A stretch of DNA of 33,718 nt from Candidatus Bathyarchaeota archaeon (GTDB lineage: Archaea; Thermoproteota; Bathyarchaeia; TCS64), in contig JAGTQU010000017.1 in assembly GCA_018396695.1 (NCBI GenBank), positions 1 to 33,718 on the forward strand. Reading direction: 5' to 3'. The translations under genes were made by a program, and so were the position numbers. This document shows, in pieces, positions 23,420-31,415 of this stretch (position 1 is the first letter of the stretch; every line of letters begins with the position of its first letter). The notes under the pieces are model-generated. The model did not search any database. It had not been told where the DNA came from and worked only from the letters and a program-made list of their open reading frames with translations.

Positions 23420-23914
23420 TTAGAGATAGATCTTCTCGAGGCAGATGTCTTCTGAACTCCTTCTTATCGATCTAGGCTCGATCTTAAATCGAGGGTCGAT
23501 TCTTTTTAGAATAGCTTCGATAGAAGGTATGGCGAGATTCGAACAGATCTCGCCCTGAAGATGGCCACAGTCTACGTTGACACCTAGCAGAGCTTCGTAG
23601 AATGGGCACCTTCTAACTGCGAATACAGCGTATTCCTCTTTTTTCTCTACGACTTGAACCTTAGCTCCTGCGTCTCCCATAAAGATTTTGTACGCTTCAA
23701 TGCCAGAGTCTAAAAGACTAAGATTCTTTGGCATTTTCTTCTTAACCTGCTCGACGATGATTTCCGCCTGTTTTTCTACAGCTTCTTGAAAGATTTGCAG
23801 GCCTTTATCAGATCCTAACTCTTCAATAATTCTCATAACTAAAAGAAAAGTGAGGATATAACTTCTTATTACGCCACTGGAATAGTCGACCTTCTCGAAA
23901 CTTTCCAGATTCAC
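23420..23914 (-). CDS. L-2-amino-thiazoline-4-carboxylate hydrolase-like protein
   Basis: 164 aa. An N-terminal helical half (VIRSYILTFLLVMRIIEELG) is followed by an alpha/beta part with RRCPFYEALLGV, VDCGHLQGEICSNLAIPSIEAI and a final ICLEKIYL strand, the pattern of the ATC-hydrolase-like family (distantly V4R-like). Several cysteines (in RCPF, VDCG, EICS) could be catalytic or bind a ligand. Few members are characterised, so the activity is uncertain. The GTG start shares one base with the TAG stop of the acyl-CoA synthetase gene (TAGTG), so translation is probably coupled and the two products may work together. Confidence 0.6.
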   Translation of the reverse strand: MNLESFEKVDYSSGVIRSYILTFLLVMRIIEELGSDKGLQIFQEAVEKQAEIIVEQVKKKMPKNLSLLDSGIEAYKIFMGDAGAKVQVVEKKEEYAVFAVRRCPFYEALLGVNVDCGHLQGEICSNLAIPSIEAILKRIDPRFKIEPRSIRRSSEDICLEKIYL

Positions 23915-25335
23915 TACGCCTTCGCCCTGTCTAAGTAGAGCTTCCTCCTGTAGAGGACACCCATAACATCAGCAGCGCGCTCTGGGGTAGTGTACACGGG
24001 GATGCGAGCGTCTTCCATAATCTTAGTCGACTCGGTTTCGATATCTGCAGCAGGGTTGATGACTAGTACGGGTTTCTCATATTTTTTATATGTTGTAATG
24101 AGCTGTTCACTGATCCATTTGTATATGCCGCTCAAATCTTCTTTAGCGACATCGGGGAACATTGTCTGCAGAATGCTTGTTCCCAAACCAATGGTGATTA
24201 ATCCATCTATTTCAGGCTGAGATAATACTATGTCAGGGACTCTCAAGAAGGAGTTCATATTCAGTGAAGCTGTTAAATCTACTGGATTCCTGGGGTTACC
24301 GAAGTCTGGTATGACTTTAAGGATCTCTTTCTGAGCCTCCTCTCTTAGAACTGGAACTTTGAGACCGTTGTTGATGAGGGCGTCAGCAGTCTCAACAGCT
24401 ATTCCTCCGGAGTTTGAAACCACTCCTATCCTATCCCCCTTCGGTAGTGGAGCATAGATTAAGCCTTTAATGAAATCGAACATCTCTGAAGCGTCTCTTG
24501 CCCTAATAACTCCGGCTTGTTTAAAGGCTGCGTCATAGATCTTGTCGCTTCCGCTTAATGATCCCGTATGGCTAGCTGCGGCTTTCCCCCCCTCCTCCGT
24601 GGTTCCTACCTTTATGGCGACTATTGGCTTATTCTTCGTAATCTCTTTCGCAGCCTCGTACCATTCTCTCCCTTTCCTCAAACCTTCGATATAGAGACAG
24701 ATCAGTTTCACGCTCGGGTCATCAGCGAAATATTTGATGTAGTCGACCCCGATTATATCCGATTCGTTTCCGCTGCTGATGAACTTGTTTATACCAACCC
24801 CCATAGCTGAAGCCCTAAGGTAGAGTTGAAGCCCATAGCCTCCGCTCTGGGAGACGAAGGCTACCTCACCTTTTTCATGGAGGAAGGGTATCATGAGGGC
24901 GCTGAATTTAGCTGGGCTGCTACAGATCCCCATGCAATTTGGACCAATGAATCTAACTTTCCCTTGGGCGTTGGCTTTAATCTGTTCAACAAGTAACCGT
25001 CCCTCTTCTCCCGACTCGCCGAAGCCTGAGGTGATCACTACTGCGCCCTTCACACCTTTCTCTGAAAGATCCTTGAATACTGAGGGTACAACCTTCGCAG
25101 GCACTACTACAATAGCCATATCGACATCTTCAGGGACATCTTTCACAGAGGGATAGCACTTTAGATTTTCAATCTCTTCTTCCCTCGGGTTTATAGGATA
25201 TATTTTCCCCTGAAACCCCCCCTTAATTATAGCTGACAGTAGCATATGACCCCATTTTAGAGGGTCCTTCGATGCTCCAATTACTGCAACGCTTTTCGGC
25301 ATCAGGATACTGTCTAAAGCTTCTTTAACATCCAT
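23914..25335 (-). CDS. ADP-forming acyl-CoA (acetate-CoA ligase) synthetase alpha subunit
   Basis: About 473 aa, holding the CoA-binding domain (SVAVIGASKDPLKWGHMLL, YPINP) and the two succinyl-CoA-ligase-like domains (FIGPNCMGICS, FVSQSGGYG, SSGNESDIIG). The phosphohistidine of the alpha subunit is in KAAASHTGSLSGSD, about residue 256 with this start. It splits acyl-CoA to acid and CoA while phosphorylating ADP, the ATP-yielding step of archaeal sugar and amino-acid fermentation. The ATP-grasp beta subunit is neither fused nor present in the window, so it must be elsewhere. The frame opens at GTG 25350, but GCAGGTG six bases before ATG 25335 supports the later start. It lies between the HpaI-like aldolase and the ATC-hydrolase-like gene in one operon. 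Confidence 0.9.
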   Translation of the reverse strand: MDVKEALDSILMPKSVAVIGASKDPLKWGHMLLSAIIKGGFQGKIYPINPREEEIENLKCYPSVKDVPEDVDMAIVVVPAKVVPSVFKDLSEKGVKGAVVITSGFGESGEEGRLLVEQIKANAQGKVRFIGPNCMGICSSPAKFSALMIPFLHEKGEVAFVSQSGGYGLQLYLRASAMGVGINKFISSGNESDIIGVDYIKYFADDPSVKLICLYIEGLRKGREWYEAAKEITKNKPIVAIKVGTTEEGGKAAASHTGSLSGSDKIYDAAFKQAGVIRARDASEMFDFIKGLIYAPLPKGDRIGVVSNSGGIAVETADALINNGLKVPVLREEAQKEILKVIPDFGNPRNPVDLTASLNMNSFLRVPDIVLSQPEIDGLITIGLGTSILQTMFPDVAKEDLSGIYKWISEQLITTYKKYEKPVLVINPAADIETESTKIMEDARIPVYTTPERAADVMGVLYRRKLYLDRAKA

Positions 25336-25383
25336 CGTATTCACCTGCACTATAAGGCTCTATGGAAATGGAGTCTTAAATAT

Positions 25384-26163
25384 TTAAATCTGAGGCGGAT
25401 CCGAGCTTGTTCTCGATTCTTTAGCTCTCTCAAGAGCCATCCTCGCTCCTCTAAGGAGGAAGGTATCTGCATCATCAACTGTATTAAACTTGAATCCTTT
25501 ATCCAAAGCCCATCGGATATTCTCCAGAGACGCAAAGATTCCAGCAGACTTACCTGCATCTTCAGCGGCTTCTAGAACCCTATCGATAGCCTCAAGATAC
25601 TTTGGTTCATTCCATTTCGGAGGGATTCCGAAGCCTAGATTATTCGAAAGGTCGTATGGTCCAATATAGCAGGCATCTACCTCCTCGACGGATAAGATCT
25701 CATCGAGATTATCTAAAGCCTGCTGCGTCTCAACTTGAATGGCTATGAGAATCTCATCATTTGCTGTTGCAAAATAGTCTTTGTCAAACAATCCCGCCCT
25801 TCTCGGCCCCCATCCTCTGATTCCTTTCGGCGGATACATGCAAGCCTTAACTGCGTTCTCAGCCTCTTTCCTTGAGTTAATCCATGGGAGGAGTACACCG
25901 TAAGCCCCGATGTCAAGCACACGTTTAATGATGACAGGGTCATTCCATTGGGGACGTATTATTGGAACACAGTCGGATCCGTTCATTGATTGCATCATAA
26001 CCTGCATAGTCTCAAATCCCATTGGACCATGTTCTCCGTCTATCAAGATCCAATCGAAACCGAGACGTGATAGCATCTCGGTTACGTCAGGATGGCCTAA
26101 ACCCACGAAAGTTCCGATAACGGATCTCCCGCTTCTCAGCTTTTCTTTTAAAGGGTTCTTCAT
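25384..26163 (-). CDS. HpcH/HpaI family class II aldolase
   Basis: 259 aa, complete. It cleaves or forms 2-keto-3-deoxy or related hydroxy-oxoacids to give pyruvate and an aldehyde, with a divalent metal. The active-site set is intact: His in IDGEHGPMGFE, Arg in IIRPQWND, metal Glu in IQVETQQALDNLDEI and metal Asp in YIGPYDLSNNLG. GAYGVLLPWINSRKEAENAVKACMYPPKGIRGWGP is the family signature. The exact substrate (hydroxyoxoheptanedioate, rhamnonate-type acid or other) is not readable. First gene of a probable three-gene operon with the acyl-CoA synthetase and the ATC-hydrolase-like protein. Confidence 0.92.
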   Translation of the reverse strand: MKNPLKEKLRSGRSVIGTFVGLGHPDVTEMLSRLGFDWILIDGEHGPMGFETMQVMMQSMNGSDCVPIIRPQWNDPVIIKRVLDIGAYGVLLPWINSRKEAENAVKACMYPPKGIRGWGPRRAGLFDKDYFATANDEILIAIQVETQQALDNLDEILSVEEVDACYIGPYDLSNNLGFGIPPKWNEPKYLEAIDRVLEAAEDAGKSAGIFASLENIRWALDKGFKFNTVDDADTFLLRGARMALERAKESRTSSDPPQI

Positions 26164-26243
26164 ACTTATCTCATAAGTAACTATTCATCCAATTTTTAAA
26201 CTTGAGTATAAAGGGGTAAAGGAGAATCTTAGGGGAATAGCAA

Positions 26244-26252
26244 TCTATTTAA
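26244..26252 (+). promoter_or_regulatory. TATA box of the SCP2-like gene, decides its start
   Basis: CTATTTAAA predicts transcription starting near 26272. That is downstream of the in-frame GTG at 26260, so translation is more likely to begin at ATG 26293, which also has GAGGTG just upstream. Confidence 0.45.
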
Positions 26253-26292
26253 AACCTAGGTGACACATAAATCGAGCATAGAAGAGGTGTTG

Positions 26293-26679
26293 ATGTTGAA
26301 ATTCCTCGATCTAGAGTATTGGAAACAAGTTGAGAGCATTGCTAACAGTGACCAAGAGTTCGGCATAAAAGCTAAAGGTCTTAAAGCCTCATTCACTTTT
26401 AGAGTCACCGACAAACCTGAACTGCCTCCCGCTTATGTTAGATTTGAAGACGGAAAAGTCACGGAAGTAAGGGCTCTTAAAGAAGGTGAAACGACAGAGT
26501 TCGTCCTTGAGGGACCATACGAGACTTGGGTAAAAGTTAACAAAGGCGAGATCGATGGAGCCAATGCTATTATGACTCGCCAAATCCAGTTCAAGGGAAA
26601 CACTAGCTCTATTATAAGATATGGAAAAGCGTTCCTGAGGCTATTTGCGTTAATGCAGAAAGTTCCTGTAGAATATTAA
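26293..26679 (+). CDS. SCP2-like (sterol-carrier fold) small protein
   Basis: 128 aa from ATG 26293. The pattern of a helical start (YWKQVESIANSDQEF), strands (FGIKAKGLKASFTFRV, YVRFEDGKVTEVRAL), then FVLEGPYETWVKVNKGEIDGANAIMTRQIQFKGN is that of the SCP2 fold, in which TWxxvxxGexdpxxAlmtgkikvkGd is the signature. SCP2 domains bind lipids or acyl-CoA; archaeal versions are unstudied. Such a role fits the CoA-linked genes on both sides, but this is inference. Divergent from the HpaI aldolase gene. Confidence 0.7.
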   Translation: MLKFLDLEYWKQVESIANSDQEFGIKAKGLKASFTFRVTDKPELPPAYVRFEDGKVTEVRALKEGETTEFVLEGPYETWVKVNKGEIDGANAIMTRQIQFKGNTSSIIRYGKAFLRLFALMQKVPVEY

Positions 26680-26754
26680 ACCATAAAGACTCCTTTTCCG
26701 CTTATTTCGCCTTTATTCTTTATCTTTGTTTTTATAAAAATATTTGCGATAAAC

Positions 26755-27981
26755 TCATTCTCGAAGTTTATTGTTGAATAGCTTGCCTAGAATCGAGATC
26801 CCTTCCTCAATGTCTGCGATTGAAGGATAACTATAGTTGAGACGGAGAAAGTTGTGAATGTTAGGGTTTAAGAAGAAGTTAGATCCAGGGATATATGCTA
26901 CTCCTTTGTTAACAGCCTCTTTTAAGAGGGTTGTCGTGTTGATCTTTTCAGGCATCTTAACCCAGAGGAATAATCCACCCTTCGGCTCGTTCCATTCAGC
27001 CTGCTTCGGGAAATGAGCGTTCATCGATTCGAGGAGGATATCCCGTTTTCTCTTATATATTCTCGTTATGTAGTCGATCTGCCTCTCGACGACATTCCTT
27101 CTTAACAGTTCTGCAGCTAAATATTGGCTTAGACCGTCGGTGCATATGTCAATATTGCTTTTGGCTTCAGCCATCTTTGAAATGAACTCCTTATGCGCAG
27201 CGATCCAACCGATCCTTAGACCCGGAGAGACGATTTTGGAAAAGGTGCTCATATAGAGAACTCTTCCTGTCTTGTCATAAGCCTTTATCGGCGTAGGCAT
27301 AGGCTCTTCAAAGGATATGTAGCCATAGGGATTATCCTCCACGATGAGGAAGTCGAACTCCTCTGCAAGGTCTATTAAAGCTAATCTCCTATCCTTTGGC
27401 ATCACTGTGCTGGTAGGGTTATCGAAAGAGGGTACAAGATAGATGAATTTTGGGCTCTTCCCATTTTTTTCTAAAGTTGAAAGTTCAACTCTGAGAGCAT
27501 CAATGTCTAACCCCCAATTATCCAAGGGAACTACTTTGAATTGGGGATTAAACTGTTTGAAGGCTGAAAGAGCTTGCAGATAAGTAGGTTCTCCCACGAC
27601 TATTATGTCTCCTTCGTCTATGAAAATTCTCGAGATCAGATCCAAAGCCTGTTGTGAGCCTGTTGTAACGATTAGCTCGCTTTTAGGATCAGCATTTATC
27701 CATGTATGGGACATGAATCTGGATAGTTCTGATCTAAGTTTCATGCTCCCAGTATTGCTTCCATATTGTAGCATCTCCCGCCAGTCATCTAAACCAGCCT
27801 CGGCGAGGATCTCTCTGATCGGTTCTACTGCAAAAGAATTAGGATCGTAGCTTCCCCCCGTCAAAGATATCAGCTTCTTCCCCTCCTTAGCTAGCTCGAA
27901 TGCCGCAAGCACTATCTCAGTCAATACCCCGGGCTTGAAAGATTCTCCGAGTTTTGAATAGAATCTATCGAAGTTTAACAT
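26755..27981 (-). CDS. PLP-dependent class I/II aminotransferase (LysN/2-aminoadipate type)
   Basis: 408 aa, fold-type I. The PLP lysine is in MSTFSKIVSPGLRIGWIAA. Cofactor contacts are in TGSQQALDLISR, VPSFDNPTST (the Asn of the NP motif is present) and IVEDNPYGYISF (Asp holding the pyridine nitrogen). The N-terminal ISLTGGSYDPNSFAVEPIREIL and LQYGSNTGSMKLR are typical of the MocR/2-aminoadipate aminotransferase subgroup, which often act on aromatic, branched or 2-aminoadipate amino acids. No DNA-binding domain is fused. It is divergent from the 2-oxoacid:ferredoxin oxidoreductase operon, and its product would be that enzyme's substrate. Confidence 0.92.
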   Translation of the reverse strand: MLNFDRFYSKLGESFKPGVLTEIVLAAFELAKEGKKLISLTGGSYDPNSFAVEPIREILAEAGLDDWREMLQYGSNTGSMKLRSELSRFMSHTWINADPKSELIVTTGSQQALDLISRIFIDEGDIIVVGEPTYLQALSAFKQFNPQFKVVPLDNWGLDIDALRVELSTLEKNGKSPKFIYLVPSFDNPTSTVMPKDRRLALIDLAEEFDFLIVEDNPYGYISFEEPMPTPIKAYDKTGRVLYMSTFSKIVSPGLRIGWIAAHKEFISKMAEAKSNIDICTDGLSQYLAAELLRRNVVERQIDYITRIYKRKRDILLESMNAHFPKQAEWNEPKGGLFLWVKMPEKINTTTLLKEAVNKGVAYIPGSNFFLNPNIHNFLRLNYSYPSIADIEEGISILGKLFNNKLRE

Positions 27982-28105
27982 ACTCGTCAGATCTTAAGAT
28001 GAATCTTCGCCCTATATCTCTTTTAGGTGGTGTTTAAACCCGATAATAAATATAATCGGCGAAAGTATATATTGTGTTTATAGTAAACAAAAAGTTTTAG
28101 GAAAG

Positions 28106-28115
28106 TTTTTATTTA
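28106..28115 (+). promoter_or_regulatory. TATA box of the 2-oxoacid:ferredoxin oxidoreductase operon
   Basis: TTTTTATTTA preceded by purines (GGAAAG, a BRE-like stretch) suggests a transcript start near 28135. The leader would then be about 75 bases long and would contain the AATGGGTC/GACCCATT inverted repeat. Confidence 0.4.
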
Positions 28116-28142
28116 TTCTTATGTAAGCTTGTAAGAGTTGAT

Positions 28143-28179
28143 AATGGGTCAAAGACAGTCATTTCTAACCCGACCCATT
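28143..28179 (+). promoter_or_regulatory. Inverted repeat in the leader of the oxidoreductase operon
   Basis: AATGGGTC (28143-28150) and GACCCATT (28172-28179) are perfect 8-base arms separated by 21 bases, just after the predicted transcript start and about 30 bases before the first gene. It could be an operator for a dimeric regulator or an RNA hairpin. Confidence 0.35.
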
Positions 28180-28211
28180 TCAATTTCTATTTTTGAAAAG
28201 AGGTTAAACAG

Positions 28212-28784
28212 ATGGTAGAAGAGATAAGGCTCCACGGAACAGGAGGGCAAGGCGTAGTCGCAGCTGGAGAACTTATAGCTATAGCGGCTTCGTATGAAGG
28301 CAAATTCTGTAGAGCTTTTCCGATGTACGGTTCGGCAAGAAGGGGCGCGCCTGTGGTAGCTTTCGCACAGATCGGTGAAGAATCCGAAGCCACAAGATCC
28401 ATGATCTATTATCCCAAATATTTAGTTATCATGGATCCACCTATGCCGATGACAGTCAACGTGACGGATGGCTTAGTTAAGGGGGGAGTTATCGCTTATA
28501 ATACTCCTGAAACTCCAGAGAAAGCTGCTAAAATATTCAAAGCTAACATCTCTAAGATAGGAGTAGCAGATGCGAATAAGATAGCTGAGAAAATTATCGG
28601 AAGACCGATACCGAATACTAGCATGCTTGGCGTCTTCGTGAAGACTACAGGGCTCTTAAAACTAGATTCGATAAACAAAGCTATATTAAAACGATTTGAA
28701 GGCGAGATAGCTGAGCGAAATATACAAGCAGCTAAAGCTGGCTATGATTCTGCTCAGATCAAAAATTTTGATGAAGGGTTCTGA
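28212..28784 (+). CDS. porG: 2-oxoacid:ferredoxin oxidoreductase, gamma subunit
   Basis: 190 aa. The gamma subunit binds CoA at the interface in this thiamine-diphosphate enzyme. Signature blocks are EEIRLHGTGGQGVVAAGELIA, the GSARRGAPVVAFAQIG loop, and YLVIMDPPM. TSMLGVFVKTTGLLKLDSI near the C-terminus is usual for the PorG subunit. GAGGT eight bases before the ATG is a good Shine-Dalgarno. It is the first of three genes (gamma, delta, alpha-beta fusion). The pyruvate-specific name is a best fit; 2-oxoisovalerate or another 2-oxoacid could be the true substrate. Confidence 0.93.
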   Translation: MVEEIRLHGTGGQGVVAAGELIAIAASYEGKFCRAFPMYGSARRGAPVVAFAQIGEESEATRSMIYYPKYLVIMDPPMPMTVNVTDGLVKGGVIAYNTPETPEKAAKIFKANISKIGVADANKIAEKIIGRPIPNTSMLGVFVKTTGLLKLDSINKAILKRFEGEIAERNIQAAKAGYDSAQIKNFDEGF

Positions 28785-28785
28785 A

Positions 28786-29058
28786 ATGATGAGGAAGGTT
28801 GAATCGATAAAAGGAATGTTAGTCGTTGATAAAACCAAGCGTGGAGGGCAAGATGTTTCGAGTTGGAGGATTTATGTTCCTTCGAATGATCCAGAGAAAT
28901 GCACAGGGTGTATGTTATGTGCAATGTACTGCCCTGAAGCGGCTATCGTTGCGAATGAAGAGGGAAAACCTGAGGTAGACATGCGTTTCTGCAAAGGATG
29001 CGGGGTCTGTGCTAATGAATGCCCAACTAAATCGATGAAGATGGTAAGGGAGGATTGA
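28786..29058 (+). CDS. porD: 2-oxoacid:ferredoxin oxidoreductase, delta (ferredoxin-type) subunit
   Basis: 90 aa from ATG 28786, one base after the gamma stop. Two [4Fe-4S] motifs are intact: CTGCMLCAMYCPEAAI and CKGCGVCANECPTKSM. The subunit carries electrons from the thiamine site cluster to external ferredoxin. The frame is open back to ATG 28744, but that would overlap gamma by 41 bases, and GAAGGG before 28786 supports the later start. Its stop overlaps the in-frame TTG of the next gene, whose better start follows. Confidence 0.93.
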   Translation: MMRKVESIKGMLVVDKTKRGGQDVSSWRIYVPSNDPEKCTGCMLCAMYCPEAAIVANEEGKPEVDMRFCKGCGVCANECPTKSMKMVRED

Positions 29059-29060
29059 AA

Positions 29061-31160
29061 ATGCCTGAATTCGATGTAATGCCTGGAAATAAAGCCGTAG
29101 CGTATGGAGTGAAACTGGCCAAGGTTGAAGTAATCCCTGTCTTCCCCATAACCCCACAGACAACGATTGTCGAATATATAGCTGACTTCATTGCAAACGG
29201 AGAGATGAAGGCGGAGTATATCCAGTCTGAGGGTGAGCACACGTGTATGGGTATAGCGGTAGGCGCATCCCTTGCTGGAGCCAGAGCCTTCACGGCCACA
29301 TGCTCTCAAGGACTAGCATACATGCATGAAGTAGTGGCGCAAGCTCCATCATACAGAACACCCGTAGTGATGGCTGTAGCAAACAGAACCTTGGGATGGT
29401 ACTGGTCTCTAGGACCAGATTATTCAGATATCATGCCTGAACTTAACCTAGGATGGTTAGTTAACTTCGCAGAGAGCAACCAAGAATGCCTCGATATGGT
29501 TCTCCAATTATATAAGATATCTGAAAACCATAACGTGCTTCTGCCTTCAATGCTTAATTTGGATGGTTTCTATCTCAGCTATAGTTATGAACGGGTTAAT
29601 CTCCCTGAACAGGAACTTGTTGATGAGTTTCTCCCACCTTATAAAGCCCCATTCCCAGTGGATCCTACCATCAGCGATAAATGGCCTTCAGCAGCGATTC
29701 CGCCTCCATTGCATACAACTTATCGTAAGTTGTTTGAAGAAGTGTTAGAAGACTCAAAGAAGGTGATTTCAAAAGTTGACGCCGAGTTCGGAGAAATCTT
29801 TGGGAGAAAATATGGCGGTCTAATAGAAGAGTATCGCTGTGACGACGCTGAGGCTGTTCTGGTCACCATGGGGTCGATGACAACGGCTGCAAGACGGGCA
29901 GTAGATAAATTGAGAAGTGCAGGAGAACGTATCGGTTTAGTCAAGCTGAGATTCATGCGACCTTTCCCCGCCTCAGAGCTTCGAGAGATCGCTAGCCATG
30001 TGAAAGTAATAGGGGTTGTTGACCGCATGGTTCTCCATGGAACTGGAGGAGGGGGAGCCTTCTCAGACGTGAAATCAGCTTTATATGCGATGGATGAAAG
30101 ACCCAAGGTTCTAAACTTCATCACTGGAATGGGTGGGGAAGATATACCAATCGACGATTTTATCACCATGGGTAAGAAGACCCTGAAAGCAGCAAGGAAA
30201 AGTTTAGAGAGAGAAGTTGAGTTTATAGAGCATCCCTTTAAACCTTCAGAAACATCAGTCCCTACCGAAGGCGAAGACATTTCAATATTTCCTGGAAGCG
30301 ATGGATGTGCTGGCTGTGGAGCAAGCATAATTGTTCGTCACCTCCTGAAGGTTTTAGGACCTAATACGGTTATAGTGAACCCTCCCAGCTGCTCCGGAGT
30401 CAACTATGGTGGAGTAGTCGCCGTCCCTTGGATCTTGGCGAACTATGCGGCGGCAGCAGGGTATGAAACAGGCATATATAGGGCTTACAAGATAAAGGGG
30501 AAGGCGGACAAAATCTATTTGACAAGCTTCTCTGGAGACGGGGGGACAGTAGATATAGGTTTGCAAGCGATTTCAGGCGCCGCAGAGCGTAATGAGAGCA
30601 TGATCTGGTTATGCTATGATAATGAGGCTTATATGAACACAGGGATTCAACGGAGCGGCTCTTCACCGCTTTATGCTTCGACTACCTCAACCCCTGCAGG
30701 CTCGGTTTGGAAAGGTAAGCCTGAGAGAAGAAAAAACATGATTCTCATAATGGCGGCTCACAGGATACCCTACATAGCTACCGCCTCGCTTGCTTACCTT
30801 CCAGATCTCGAACGTAAGATCAAAAAGGCTGCTGAGGTGACTAGAGCTGGTAAAGGTATGGCATATATACACGTCCAGCAACCATGCGCTACAGGCTGGT
30901 ATTTCCCTCCTGAAAAGACTGTTGAGATAGCTAGACTCGCAGTTCAGACGGGAGTCTGGCCAGTCTTGGAGATAGATGAAGGGAAGCTGAAGGTAAATAT
31001 CAAGCCTAAAGAGCTTAAACCGGTTGAAGAGTTCTTGAAACCGCAACGTAGATTCAGACACCTAACCAGAGACCAGATTGAAGAGATCCAAGTAGAGGTT
31101 AGAAAAGAATACGAAAACTGGATAGAACTAGAGAAGCTTGACAAGTTACCTTGGTATTAA
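29061..31160 (+). CDS. 2-oxoacid:ferredoxin oxidoreductase, fused alpha-beta subunit
   Basis: 699 aa from ATG 29061, which has GGAGG seven bases upstream. Residues 1-385 are a complete alpha subunit (FDVMPGNKAVAYGVKLAK, FPITPQTTIVEYIADF, SQGLAYMHEVV, and the VLVTMGSMTTAARRAVDKLR transketolase C-terminal domain). After a linker (HPFKPSETSVPTEGEDI), residues from about 410 are a beta subunit. CAGCGASI, PPSCSG and QPCATGW give four cysteines for its [4Fe-4S] cluster; SGDGGTVDIGLQAISGAAERN binds thiamine diphosphate and magnesium; and CYDNEAYMNTGIQRSG is the pyruvate/oxoacid-enzyme signature. The enzyme oxidises a 2-oxoacid with CoA to acyl-CoA, CO2 and reduced ferredoxin. Alpha and beta are normally separate genes; see finding. 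Confidence 0.93.
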   Translation: MPEFDVMPGNKAVAYGVKLAKVEVIPVFPITPQTTIVEYIADFIANGEMKAEYIQSEGEHTCMGIAVGASLAGARAFTATCSQGLAYMHEVVAQAPSYRTPVVMAVANRTLGWYWSLGPDYSDIMPELNLGWLVNFAESNQECLDMVLQLYKISENHNVLLPSMLNLDGFYLSYSYERVNLPEQELVDEFLPPYKAPFPVDPTISDKWPSAAIPPPLHTTYRKLFEEVLEDSKKVISKVDAEFGEIFGRKYGGLIEEYRCDDAEAVLVTMGSMTTAARRAVDKLRSAGERIGLVKLRFMRPFPASELREIASHVKVIGVVDRMVLHGTGGGGAFSDVKSALYAMDERPKVLNFITGMGGEDIPIDDFITMGKKTLKAARKSLEREVEFIEHPFKPSETSVPTEGEDISIFPGSDGCAGCGASIIVRHLLKVLGPNTVIVNPPSCSGVNYGGVVAVPWILANYAAAAGYETGIYRAYKIKGKADKIYLTSFSGDGGTVDIGLQAISGAAERNESMIWLCYDNEAYMNTGIQRSGSSPLYASTTSTPAGSVWKGKPERRKNMILIMAAHRIPYIATASLAYLPDLERKIKKAAEVTRAGKGMAYIHVQQPCATGWYFPPEKTVEIARLAVQTGVWPVLEIDEGKLKVNIKPKELKPVEEFLKPQRRFRHLTRDQIEEIQVEVRKEYENWIELEKLDKLPWY

Positions 31161-31170
31161 CTTTTTTCTT
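31161..31170 (+). terminator. T-rich terminator after the oxidoreductase operon
   Basis: CTTTTTTCTT directly follows the stop of the alpha-beta gene, the pattern of intrinsic archaeal termination. A G-poor pyrimidine tract downstream (31219-31271) may add factor-dependent termination. Confidence 0.5.
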
Positions 31171-31187
31171 AAAGCATAAAGTTATTA

Positions 31188-31312
31188 CCCCAAACCCCAA
31201 ACCCAATGCTTACGCACGCCTCTTCCTTCTCTTCTATACTCTCTTACTCTCCCCCCTCCCCCACTCTCTCTACAAACAAACAGACAAACAAACCAACAAA
31301 CAGACATACCAA
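31188..31312 (+). repeat. Low-complexity G-poor tract: CCCC-AAA, polypyrimidine and CAAA/CAGA repeats
   Basis: 31188-31204 is CCCCAAACCCCAAACCC, telomere-like on the other strand. 31219-31271 is almost pure C and T. 31271-31312 consists of ACAA/CAGA tetranucleotide repeats. Only about six G residues occur in 125 bases of the plus strand. A 60-codon frame through it is an artefact of the bias. On the minus strand the G runs could form a G-quadruplex. Confidence 0.75.
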
Positions 31313-31415
31313 ACACGCATCGAGTTAGATTAGCGAAAATAATTTTAGTAAATTTCATACTCTGTTTGTTATGGTTACTTAGTCTAAAGCCTTCAGTTCT
31401 GCGATAAAGATAATC

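Noticed and set aside
31151-31333. 60-codon frame ending in KQTDKQTNKQTYQ
   Set aside because: It runs through the low-complexity C/T and CAAA tract; the repeat pattern, not selection for protein, makes it open.
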